From NCBI RefSeq assembly GCF_900119365.1, contig NZ_FPJO01000007.1, positions 186,001 through 250,000 of the forward strand: DNA of 64,000 nt, written 5' to 3'. The notes below the pieces were generated by a model, which was not told the DNA's origin, searched no databases, and saw nothing but the letters and a program-made list of their open reading frames with translations. This document shows, piece after piece, positions 25,340 to 33,039 of the stretch (position 1 is its first letter; each line of letters begins with the position of its first letter). Both the position numbers and the translations under genes were made by a program. The stretch comes from Streptomyces atratus. GTDB taxonomy: Bacteria; Actinomycetota; Actinomycetes; Streptomycetales; Streptomycetaceae.

Positions 25340-26545
25340 CTACTTCTCCCGGTCCAGGTCCAGGTCCAGACCGAGCATCCGGATCGCGTTTCCGCGCATC
25401 AGTTTGTAGACGGTCTCGTCGTCCAGCCCCTTGACGTGGTCGAGGGCGACCTCCTTGGTGTGCGGGAAGGTCGAGTCGACGTGCGGGTAGTCGGTCTCGA
25501 AGGTGGCGTTGTCCCGTCCGACGACGTCGAGCGAGGCGACGCCGTGCTTGTCGCGGAAGAAGCAGCAGAACATCTGCCGGTAGTAGTACGTGGACGGCGG
25601 CTCGGGGATCAGGCCGCGCACCCCGCCCCAGGCCCGGTGCTCCTCCCAGACGTCGTCGGCGCGCTCCAGTGCGTACGGGATCCAGCCCATCTGGCCCTCG
25701 CTGTAGGCGAGTTTCAACCGGGGGTACTTCACCAGGACCCCGCTGAACAGGAAGTCCATCATCGAGGCCATGGCGTTGTTGAAGGAGAGGCTGGCCTGCA
25801 CGGCGGGCGGGGCGTCCGGCGAGGCGGCGGGCATCTGGGAGCTGGACCCGATGTGCATGTTGACGACCGTGCCGGTCTCCTGGCAGACGGCGAAGAACGG
25901 GTCCCAGTAGCCGGTGTGGATCGACGGCAGTCCGAGGTGGGTGGGGATCTCCGAGAAGGTGACCGCCCGCACCCCGCGCGCCGCGTTCCGCCTGATCTCG
26001 GCGACGGCCAGGTCGATGTCCCAGAGCGGGATGATGCAGAGCGGGATGAGCCGGCCGCCGCTGTCGCCGCACCACTCCTCCACCATCCAGTCGTTGTAGG
26101 CGCGCACGCAGGCGAGCGCGACCTCCTTGTCGTGGGCCTCGGCGAAGGTCTGGCCGCAGAAGCGCGGGAAGGTGGGGAAGCAGAGGCTCGCCTCGACGTG
26201 GTTGAGGTCCATGTCCTTGAGCCGCTCGGCCGGGTCCCAGCAGCCGGGCCGCATCTCCGCCCGGGTGATCCCCTCCAGCGTCATGTCGTCGCGGTCGAAG
26301 CCGACGGCCGCGATGTTGCGCTTGTACGGGAACTTCAGGTCCTCGTAGATCCACCAGTCGGTGGGCGGGCCGTCCGGGTCCATCGTGATGACGTACTTGC
26401 CACCCGTGTACGCCAGCTCGCCGATGCCCGCGGTGAGCGGCTGCGGGCCGCGCTCGCGGTACTTGGCGGGCAACCAGGTCGAGAAGAGGTGCGGCGGCTC
26501 GATCACATGGTCGTCGACGCTGACGATCCGAGGCAGTTCCGTCAT
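25340..26545 (-). CDS. Amidohydrolase-2 family metal-dependent hydrolase/decarboxylase
   Basis: A 401-residue TIM-barrel protein. The metal-binding start IVSVDDHVIEPPHLF (Asp-x-His) is typical of the amidohydrolase-2 family, and later VNMHIGSSS and FETDYPHVDSTFP supply further His and Asp ligands. Members include non-oxidative decarboxylases (ACMSD-like) and C-C bond hydrolases as well as many uncharacterised actinobacterial proteins. It is the first gene of an operon with a two-subunit acyl-CoA dehydrogenase and faces an AMP-forming ligase; the promoter gap carries two operator copies. Confidence 0.85.
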   Translation of the reverse strand: MTELPRIVSVDDHVIEPPHLFSTWLPAKYRERGPQPLTAGIGELAYTGGKYVITMDPDGPPTDWWIYEDLKFPYKRNIAAVGFDRDDMTLEGITRAEMRPGCWDPAERLKDMDLNHVEASLCFPTFPRFCGQTFAEAHDKEVALACVRAYNDWMVEEWCGDSGGRLIPLCIIPLWDIDLAVAEIRRNAARGVRAVTFSEIPTHLGLPSIHTGYWDPFFAVCQETGTVVNMHIGSSSQMPAASPDAPPAVQASLSFNNAMASMMDFLFSGVLVKYPRLKLAYSEGQMGWIPYALERADDVWEEHRAWGGVRGLIPEPPSTYYYRQMFCCFFRDKHGVASLDVVGRDNATFETDYPHVDSTFPHTKEVALDHVKGLDDETVYKLMRGNAIRMLGLDLDLDREK

Positions 26546-26570
26546 GGTGTCCCCTTCGGCGCACGCTTTT

Positions 26571-26673
26571 CTGATGACCCGTCAGATTGACGTCGCCCTC
26601 AGGCTAGCTCCGCACCCCTGGACCGACAAGGCGCAGCGCTCTACGCTCTCCGCACTATCTGACTGTCCGTCAG
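26571..26673. promoter_or_regulatory. Two CTGACG-N3-CGTCAG operators in a divergent promoter
   Basis: CTGATGACCCGTCAG (26571-26585) lies 26 bases from the amidohydrolase start, and CTGACTGTCCGTCAG (26659-26673) lies 17 bases from the AMP-ligase start. Each has one arm mismatch. One site per promoter suggests co-repression of the two divergent transcripts. Confidence 0.68.
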
Positions 26674-26689
26674 CTGTGAGGGGTTCGCC

Positions 26690-28228
26690 GTGACCGAAAC
26701 CGCGCACGCCCTGGGTGCATCGGGCACCTTCTGGGAACTCGTCGAACGCCGGGCCGCCCTGACCCCGGACCGCCCGTTCCTGATCCAGGACGACCGCACC
26801 CTGACTTTCGGCGAGCTGCGCACCCGCGGCGAGCGGGTCGCGGCCGGGCTGTGGGAGATGGGCGTGCGTCCCGGCGGCGTCGTCGCCTGGCAGCTGCCGA
26901 CCCGGATCGAGACGGTGCTGCTGTCGTTCGCGCTGACCCGGATCGGGGCGGTGCAGTCACCGGTCATCCCTTTCTACCGGGACCGCGAGGTGGGGTTCGC
27001 TCTGCGCGAGTCGAAGGCGGAGTTCTTCGCCGTACCGGGCACCTGGCGCGGCTTCGACCACACCGCGATGGCCGGACGGCTGGCGACGGACCGGCCGCCG
27101 GTGGTGTTCGAGGCGTACGCCACGCTGCCGGACGGCGATCCCTCGGTGCTCCCGCCGCCGCCCGCCGACGGCACGGCGGTGCGCTGGATCTACTGGACCT
27201 CGGGCACCACCTCCGACCCGAAGGGGGTCCTCCACACCGACCGCAGCCTGATCGCGGGCGGCTCCTGTCTGGCCCACGCGCTGCATCTGTCGGCCGACGA
27301 CATCGGCTCGATGGCCTTCCCCTTCGCCCATGTCGCCGGGCCCGACTACTCGGTGATGCTGCTCCTGTACGGCTTCCCGGCGGTCCTCTTCGAACACTTC
27401 GCGATGCCGAACGCGCTGGAGGGCTACCGTCGGCACGGGGTGACGGTCGCGGGCGGTTCCACGGCGTTCTACTCGATGTTCCTGACCGAGCAGCGCAAGA
27501 CCCCGGACCGCAGGCTGATCCCCACCCTGCGGCTGCTGGCGGGCGGCGGGGCACCGAAGCCGCCGGAGATCTACCACGCGGCGGTACGGGAGCTGGGCGT
27601 CCAGCTCACCCACGGGTACGGGATGACCGAGGTCCCCATGATCACGATGGGCGCCCCCGACGACACGGTGGAACACCTCGCCGAGACGGAGGGGCGGCCG
27701 CCCGCGGGCATGGAGATCCGGATCACCGACGAGGACGGCAAGCCACTGCCCTGCGGCACGGACGGCGAGGTGCGGCTGCGCGGGGAGGCCGTCTGCTCGG
27801 GCTATCTGGACCCGGCGGCGTCCGCGGCGGCGTTCGACGCGGAGGGCTTCCTGATCACCGGCGATGTCGGCCATGTCAGGGAGAGCGGGCATCTGGTGCT
27901 CACCGGGCGGCTGAAGGACATCATCATCCGCAAGGGCGAGAACATCTCCGCCAAGGAGATAGAGGACCTGCTGCACCGGCACCCGGATGTCGGGGACGCG
28001 GCGGTGATCGGGCTCCCGGACCCGGAGCGGGGCGAGCTGGTCTGCGCGGTCGTGGAGCAGCCGGCGGGCGCCGCGCCGCTGACGCTGGCTCAGGTCACGG
28101 GGTATCTGCGGGCCGAGGGGCTCTCCGTGCACAAGCTGCCGGAGCGGCTGGAGGTGGTGGCGGCGCTGCCGCGCAACGAGACCCTGCGCAAGGTGCTGAA
28201 GTACCGGCTGCGGGAGCAGTTCGCCTGA
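26690..28228 (+). CDS. AMP-dependent acyl-CoA ligase (cyclohexanecarboxylate/long-chain type)
   Basis: A 512-residue ANL-superfamily enzyme. The P-loop motif is YWTSGTTSDPKGVLH (about residues 167-181), followed by THGYGMTEVP, and the hinge/C-terminal motifs GDVGHVRESGHLVLTGRLKD, and RNETLRKVLKYRLR containing the catalytic Lys. It activates a carboxylic acid to its CoA thioester through an acyl-adenylate. GTG start at 26690. Divergent from the amidohydrolase operon, it is the likely entry step of the pathway defined by the shared operators. The substrate is unknown. Confidence 0.9.
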   Translation: MTETAHALGASGTFWELVERRAALTPDRPFLIQDDRTLTFGELRTRGERVAAGLWEMGVRPGGVVAWQLPTRIETVLLSFALTRIGAVQSPVIPFYRDREVGFALRESKAEFFAVPGTWRGFDHTAMAGRLATDRPPVVFEAYATLPDGDPSVLPPPPADGTAVRWIYWTSGTTSDPKGVLHTDRSLIAGGSCLAHALHLSADDIGSMAFPFAHVAGPDYSVMLLLYGFPAVLFEHFAMPNALEGYRRHGVTVAGGSTAFYSMFLTEQRKTPDRRLIPTLRLLAGGGAPKPPEIYHAAVRELGVQLTHGYGMTEVPMITMGAPDDTVEHLAETEGRPPAGMEIRITDEDGKPLPCGTDGEVRLRGEAVCSGYLDPAASAAAFDAEGFLITGDVGHVRESGHLVLTGRLKDIIIRKGENISAKEIEDLLHRHPDVGDAAVIGLPDPERGELVCAVVEQPAGAAPLTLAQVTGYLRAEGLSVHKLPERLEVVAALPRNETLRKVLKYRLREQFA

Positions 28229-28233
28229 CGGGA

Positions 28234-28256
28234 GGGGCGGGGCGGCGCCCCGCCCC
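28234..28256. terminator. GC-rich hairpin between convergent genes
   Basis: Perfect 10-base arms (28234-28243 and 28247-28256) enclose a 3-base loop immediately after the ligase stop codon and nine bases before the stop of the converging EF-hand gene. It probably serves both. Confidence 0.8.
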
Positions 28257-28264
28257 GCCCGGCC

Positions 28265-28786
28265 CTACGCGTCCGGGGCGAACACCGTGAAGTAGTCGGC
28301 GAACGCCGACACCGCCTGGTCCTCGGTGATTCTGCCGTCCCGGTCCGTGTCCAGGCTCAGCGCCGCGAGCTCCGCCGTCCCGGCGTCGGCACCCAGTACC
28401 CGCAGCGCCCGCTCCATGGCGGGTACGGAGGCGGCGCCCCGGTCGTCCCGGTCCGCCACGGCGATCGCCGCGCGCAGGAAGGGGCGGGCGATCTCCGCGA
28501 AGCGCTCCGGGTTGTCGCGCAGCCGTTTCACGGCCCCGCCCACGAACTCCTCACGGGTGACGCGCTGGTCCCCGTCGACATCGGCGATGCCCGCCATGCC
28601 CTGCCAGAACGCCTCGGCCCCGGTGTAGAGCGCCTGGCCCTTGTCGCAGCGCGCCGTCGTACCGAATTCGGCGAGCAGACGGGCGGCGGCGGCATTGAAA
28701 TCCGCGCGATCGATGTATCCGTTGCCGTCCTGGTCGAAGGCGGCGAAGCGGAAGGCGATCTTGCGCTCATATTCTGCGCTGTCCAT
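28265..28786 (-). CDS. EF-hand calcium-binding protein
   Basis: A 173-residue soluble protein with four EF-hand positions, like the calerythrin-type proteins of actinomycetes. Canonical loops are DQDGNGYIDRAD (residues 18-29), DVDGDQRVTREE and DTDRDGRITEDQ; the third (starting DRDDRG) is degenerate. Such proteins buffer or sense cytosolic Ca2+. The start is the ATG complementary to 28784-28786. It stands alone, convergent with the ligase. Confidence 0.9.
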   Translation of the reverse strand: MDSAEYERKIAFRFAAFDQDGNGYIDRADFNAAAARLLAEFGTTARCDKGQALYTGAEAFWQGMAGIADVDGDQRVTREEFVGGAVKRLRDNPERFAEIARPFLRAAIAVADRDDRGAASVPAMERALRVLGADAGTAELAALSLDTDRDGRITEDQAVSAFADYFTVFAPDA

Positions 28787-28892
28787 GCGGGGAGCGTACG
28801 ACGCCGGAAGGCGTCACGTGTCACTTACGCGCTCCACCGGTGCTACAAGCCGGTCATCGAGACCGGTCCGGTCCGCCGCGACCGGGGCGGTC

Positions 28893-29267
28893 TCACGCGG
28901 AGAGCGGCCGGGACCGCTCGTCGACGGCCGCGTACCGGTCGGGGTAGACCTCGAAGAGACGGCGTACGCCGAGGGCGGCGAGCACCCGGTTGACGTGGGA
29001 GCCCTCCTCCGCGCCCCGGGCCGGCAGGATCAGCCGCAGCCGGCCCCCGCAGGAGCGCATCAGCCGGCGGGCGGCGATCAGCACGCCGACGCCGCTGGAA
29101 TCGCAGAACAGCACCTCGGACAGGTCGAGCACCACGTCGTGGCGGCCGTCGGCGACCGCGTCGTGGACGGACTGGCGCACGGCGGGCGACGTCACCAGAT
29201 CCAGTTCGCCGCGTATGCGCAGTACGGTCCATCCGCCCTGCGCGCTCTCGGTCACCCTCAATGTCAC
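28893..29267 (-). CDS. STAS-domain anti-sigma factor antagonist
   Basis: A 124-residue STAS protein. The phosphorylatable serine region is LFCDSSGVGVLIAARRLM, following strand VVLDLSEV. Antagonists of this type bind anti-sigma kinases and free sigma factors when dephosphorylated. GTG start at 29267 with GAGAGGG upstream. It lies upstream of and divergent from an ECF sigma/anti-sigma pair, but that pair is zinc-finger-type rather than kinase-type, so a direct link is uncertain. Confidence 0.88.
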   Translation of the reverse strand: MTLRVTESAQGGWTVLRIRGELDLVTSPAVRQSVHDAVADGRHDVVLDLSEVLFCDSSGVGVLIAARRLMRSCGGRLRLILPARGAEEGSHVNRVLAALGVRRLFEVYPDRYAAVDERSRPLSA

Positions 29268-29546
29268 GCGACCGGCCCTCTCGTTCCGGGGATTCCGACG
29301 ATCCGGAAGTTTCCGTTCCTTCTCGCGGCTGCCCCAGCCGCACCCCTATGAAACACCGAGCGACCTGTCAGGACACAGCCGGATTCAGGCAGAAATGATC
29401 ACTTCGACTCGGATTCCGTCGGTGCTCCAGGATGCATTCCCTACCATCCCGGGCCTCTTCGCGGGCGTACTTGCCACAAAGGGACGTGCATCTCCGGCGC
29501 CGCCGACTACATTCGGTGTGACGAGGGGAACAGGGCTGGGGGTCGC

Positions 29547-30122
29547 ATGACTGGAAACGCACCACCCCGCTGGGACCGCAAGATGCAGCAGCGGCTGGCA
29601 CGCGGTGAGGCGGCTGCTCTCGGCGAGCTCTACGACCGGTTCGCCTCGCTCGTGCACAGCCAGGCCCACCGGATGCTCGACGACGAGACCGCCGCCGACC
29701 TGGTGACCCGCGAGGTCTTCGGCTACGTGTGGGAGAACCCCGACGCCTACGACCCCAAGCAGGGCTCGATGCGTTCCTGGGTGGCCCGGCTCACGCACCG
29801 CCAGTCCGTGCGACGGCTGCGCGAGGAGGACGGCCTGCGCGACGACGCGGACGAGGGCGGCATCGGGCTGGAGGAGCGGGTGCACCGGGCCACGGCCGCG
29901 GCGCGGGCCGACTACATCGTCGCGTCCATGCCGGCCCCGCTGCGGGCCGCGCTGGAGCTCGCGTACGTCCAGCGCCGGGACTACCGGCAGACCGCGGCCG
30001 ACCTCGGGGTCACCGAGGACGAGGCCCGCCGCCGGCTCCGGCTCGGGCTGCAGCTGCTCTCCACCGCACACACCCGCCCGCTCGAAGGGACCTCGCCGCC
30101 CGGATACGGACGGCCCCTGTGA
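29547..30122 (+). CDS. ECF-type RNA polymerase sigma factor
   Basis: A 191-residue sigma factor. Region 2 (about residues 20-90) reads LGELYDRFASLVHSQAHRML then FGYVWENPDAYDPKQGSMRSW with RLTHRQSVRRLR; region 4 (about 125-175) contains LRAALELAYVQRRDYRQTAA then LGVTEDEARRRLRLGLQLL. ATG start at 29547. Its stop overlaps the GTG of the next gene, a zinc-finger protein, so the two form a sigma/anti-sigma pair. No recognisable autoregulated promoter was identified. Confidence 0.88.
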   Translation: MTGNAPPRWDRKMQQRLARGEAAALGELYDRFASLVHSQAHRMLDDETAADLVTREVFGYVWENPDAYDPKQGSMRSWVARLTHRQSVRRLREEDGLRDDADEGGIGLEERVHRATAAARADYIVASMPAPLRAALELAYVQRRDYRQTAADLGVTEDEARRRLRLGLQLLSTAHTRPLEGTSPPGYGRPL

Positions 30123-31498
30123 CCGGCGACGACAACGCGAACGGACGCGAGGACGGCGGACGCGACGACGAGGTGCGGGGCGCGCGGCGCATACCGGGAC
30201 CACGGTCCGCCGCGGACGACCTCGATCTCTCCGCCCTACCGCTGCCGCCGCCCGTACCCGCGACCCCGCCCGAGGAGCCGCGGCCGGGCCCGCAGCCGAC
30301 GACACCGGAGCCGGAAACCGCCGTGGCACCACCGGCCCCGTCCGGCCCACCCGGCCCGACGGCCCCGCCCGGCCCGCCGGTGCTGGGGCACCGCGTCCTG
30401 AAGGCGCTGCTCGGCGCGTGGGCCCTGGCGGCCTGCTCGGCGGAGGAGACCGAGGCCGTCGAGGCGCATCTGACCGAGTGCGCCGCCTGCGCGGACGAGG
30501 CCCTGCGGCTGCGCGACGCGGTCGGGCTGCTGCACACCGACCGCAGCCTGGACCTCGACCCGACGCTGCGCACCCGGGTGATCGACGCCTGTCTGAACCG
30601 CCGCCCGGCCGATATCCCGGTGCCGGACTGGGCCTCGCCGTACGACGCGGAGACCGCGCGGCTCGACGCGCTGCTCCGTGACATCGGCGACTCGGAGTGG
30701 CACGCCCCGGTCCGGCTGAAGTGGTTCGAGAGCGAGCAGGAGACCACCCGCAAGACCACGGTCGCGGGTGTCATCGGCCATCTCATGACCGTCGACGGAC
30801 TGGTCGGCACCGCCCTCGGCCTCGACGTGGCACTCGGCGACGGCACCCGCGGCCCGGGCGCCGACTGGCCGCTCTCGCCCACCGCCCGCACCGAGAAGTA
30901 CTGGTCGGCCGTCCGGCGCCCGCCCACCCGGCGGATCCACGAACCGTGGCGCGAGCAGAGCCACGCCCTCATCCGCACGGTGTCCTTCGCCGGCCGCGGG
31001 GTCTGCGAGCTCTCCGTCTCGTACGGGGACTTCGCCCTGCCGATGCACGACTCCCTGCTGGACCGGGCCTTCGAGTGCTGGGTGCACGGCGGCGACATCG
31101 CGAACGCGGTGGACTATCCGTACGCGGCGCCGTCCGCCGCCCACCTCAACCGGATGATCGACCTGGCCGCCCGGCTGCTGCCCGCCGCACTCGCCGAGCG
31201 CCGCAGGACCGGTCTCGCCGGGCCGGCCCGCCATCTGGTGACGCCCGGTTCACCGGGCCGTTCGCTGCATCTGGAGGTCGAGGGCTCGGGCGGCGGCGAC
31301 TGGTACATCCCGCTGGACTCCCCGGCCGCGCTCGGCTCCCCCGCGCACACCGTGGCGCAGGTCGCGCTCGACGGCGTGGAGTTCTGCCAGCTGGTGGCCG
31401 GGCATGTGCCACCGGTGGAGGCGGCGGCCGGTCAGGAGGGCGACCGCGAGGCGATCCGCGACGTGCTCTTCGCGGCGGCCTCGCTGAGCCGTCTGTAG
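30119..31498 (+). CDS. Probable anti-sigma factor: zinc finger plus mycothiol-dependent isomerase-like domain
   Basis: A 459-residue protein. After a Pro-rich linker (about residues 40-85) comes a zf-HC2 zinc-finger motif, VEAHLTECAACADE (His-x3-Cys-x2-Cys), then a long domain resembling the maleylpyruvate isomerase/mycothiol-binding fold (GVIGHLMTVDGLVGTALG; LDRAFECWVHGGDIANAV). No transmembrane helix is seen, so it is a cytosolic anti-sigma. The GTG start overlaps the sigma stop codon (GTGA). The isomerase-like domain may let the pair respond to thiol state, which is an inference from the fold only. Confidence 0.82.
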   Translation: MTGDDNANGREDGGRDDEVRGARRIPGPRSAADDLDLSALPLPPPVPATPPEEPRPGPQPTTPEPETAVAPPAPSGPPGPTAPPGPPVLGHRVLKALLGAWALAACSAEETEAVEAHLTECAACADEALRLRDAVGLLHTDRSLDLDPTLRTRVIDACLNRRPADIPVPDWASPYDAETARLDALLRDIGDSEWHAPVRLKWFESEQETTRKTTVAGVIGHLMTVDGLVGTALGLDVALGDGTRGPGADWPLSPTARTEKYWSAVRRPPTRRIHEPWREQSHALIRTVSFAGRGVCELSVSYGDFALPMHDSLLDRAFECWVHGGDIANAVDYPYAAPSAAHLNRMIDLAARLLPAALAERRRTGLAGPARHLVTPGSPGRSLHLEVEGSGGGDWYIPLDSPAALGSPAHTVAQVALDGVEFCQLVAGHVPPVEAAAGQEGDREAIRDVLFAAASLSRL

Positions 31499-31517
31499 GA
31501 CCTCCGCCGGACAGGCC

Positions 31518-32396
31518 CTACGCGAAGACCACCGTACGGCGGCCGTTGAGCAGGATGCGGCGCTCGGCGTGCCACTTCACGGCCCGCGCCAGCGCCTGGC
31601 ACTCCACGTCGCGCCCGATGGCGACCAGCTGGTCCGGCGTGACGCCGTGGCCCACGCGCTCGACCTCCTGCTCGATGATCGGCCCCTCGTCGAGGTCCGC
31701 GGTCACATAGTGCGCCGTCGCCCCGATCAGCTTCACACCGCGGGCGTGCGCCTGGTGGTACGGCTTGGCGCCCTTGAAACTCGGCAGGAAGGAGTGGTGG
31801 ATGTTGATGATCCGGCCGCTCAGCTGCTTGCAGAAGTCGTCCGAGAGGACCTGCATGTAGCGGGCGAGGACGACCAGCTCGACGTTCTCCTCACGGACCA
31901 GCTCCAGCAGCTCGGCCTCCGCGGCGGCCTTGGTCTCCTTGGTCACCGGGATGTGCCGGAAGGGAATGCCGTACGAGGTGACGAGCTCGGCGAAGTCCGT
32001 GTGGTTGGAGACGACGGCGGCGATCTCGACCGGCAGCGCCCCGATCCGGGAGCGGAACAGCAGGTCGTTGAGGCAGTGCCCGAACCTGCTGACCATCAGC
32101 ACGATCCGCATCCGGTCCGAGGAACGGTGGATCTGCCAGTCCATCCGGAAGGAGTCGCCGACCGCGGCGAAACTGGCCCGCAGCTTCTCCAGCGTCACCG
32201 GGGCGTCCGCCGAGAAGTGCACCCGCATGAAGAACAGACCCGTGTCGTGGTCGCCGAACTGCTGGCTGTCCTCGATGTTGCAGCCGGTCATGAAGAGATA
32301 GCTCGACACGGCGTGCACGATGCCCTGTTTGTCGGGGCAGGAGAGCGTGAGGACGTACTGCTCGGGAGCGGTCTCAGCAGGCTGCGGCGCGGTCAT
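31518..32396 (-). CDS. purU: Formyltetrahydrofolate deformylase
   Basis: A 292-residue enzyme. The N-terminal ACT domain (YVLTLSCPDKQGIVHAVSSY) is followed by the formyltransferase-fold hydrolase domain with VVLARYMQVLSD, INIHHSFLPSFKGAKPYHQA and IGATAHYVTADLDEGPII, the PurU signatures including the active-site Asn/His/Asp set. It hydrolyses 10-formyl-THF to THF and formate, supplying formate for purine synthesis and balancing one-carbon pools. The ATG complementary to 32394-32396 is chosen over an upstream GTG. It is convergent with the anti-sigma gene. Confidence 0.95.
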   Translation of the reverse strand: MTAPQPAETAPEQYVLTLSCPDKQGIVHAVSSYLFMTGCNIEDSQQFGDHDTGLFFMRVHFSADAPVTLEKLRASFAAVGDSFRMDWQIHRSSDRMRIVLMVSRFGHCLNDLLFRSRIGALPVEIAAVVSNHTDFAELVTSYGIPFRHIPVTKETKAAAEAELLELVREENVELVVLARYMQVLSDDFCKQLSGRIINIHHSFLPSFKGAKPYHQAHARGVKLIGATAHYVTADLDEGPIIEQEVERVGHGVTPDQLVAIGRDVECQALARAVKWHAERRILLNGRRTVVFA

Positions 32397-32424
32397 CCCC
32401 GTAGCGTGCCACACCCGGCCGCAC

Positions 32425-32928
32425 TCAGGCCGACCTGGTCAGAATGCGGAGCACGTCGAGGGAGCGCGGCGGCGTGTCGGGGTCCTCGCCGTCGTTTCCG
32501 GCGAGCAGTACATGGGCCTCGCGGGCGGCCCGTACGGCCTCCTGCCAGCCCTGGTGCTCCAGATACGCCGAGACGGGGGCGTCCGCGCCGACCTGGTGCA
32601 TGATGCGCAGCACCCGGAGCACCGCGACGTCCACGAGGGCTGCCTCGCCGGCGTCGCGGAAGATCGTCCCTATGTATTTCTCGGCGGACCAGTTGTCCAG
32701 CCAGGTGTCCTCGACCAGGCGGTACACGGCGTCGGTGACGTCTCCGTACCCCTCCCGGCCGGCCAGCCAGCACTCGTGGTGGAAGACGGGGTCGGAGAGC
32801 ATGTGCAGCGCCGAGCGCACGTTGCTGCGCCAGCGCCACCAAGGCATGTCATTCAGCGGCATGCCGCCCATGGTGGAGGAGCGACGGCCGCGACGGGAAG
32901 AGTTCTCCGAACCTTGCTGCACGGTCAT
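32425..32928 (-). CDS. Conserved actinobacterial protein of unknown function
   Basis: A 167-residue, mostly helical, soluble protein. The N-terminal 25 residues are basic and Ser-rich; the core includes MPWWRWRSNVRSALHMLSDP, FHHECWLAGREGYGDVTDAV and YLEHQGWQEAVRAAREAHVL. No motif of known function is apparent. It is read in the same direction as purU with a 28-base gap and is probably cotranscribed with it. Confidence 0.7.
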   Translation of the reverse strand: MTVQQGSENSSRRGRRSSTMGGMPLNDMPWWRWRSNVRSALHMLSDPVFHHECWLAGREGYGDVTDAVYRLVEDTWLDNWSAEKYIGTIFRDAGEAALVDVAVLRVLRIMHQVGADAPVSAYLEHQGWQEAVRAAREAHVLLAGNDGEDPDTPPRSLDVLRILTRSA

Positions 32929-33039
32929 CGATCGTACGTTCCCTTTTCGGCCCCCCGCACCGGCCCCCGCAATTCACCCGGATGTCACCGAGCGTTGAGC
33001 GGGGCACACTGCGGCGTTACCCCGCGGCCGGAAACGTTC

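Noticed and set aside
23122..25434. 770-codon plus-strand frame opposite the acyl-CoA dehydrogenase pair
   Set aside because: Ser/Arg/Pro-rich shadow with no start signal; the minus strand encodes two well-conserved dehydrogenases.
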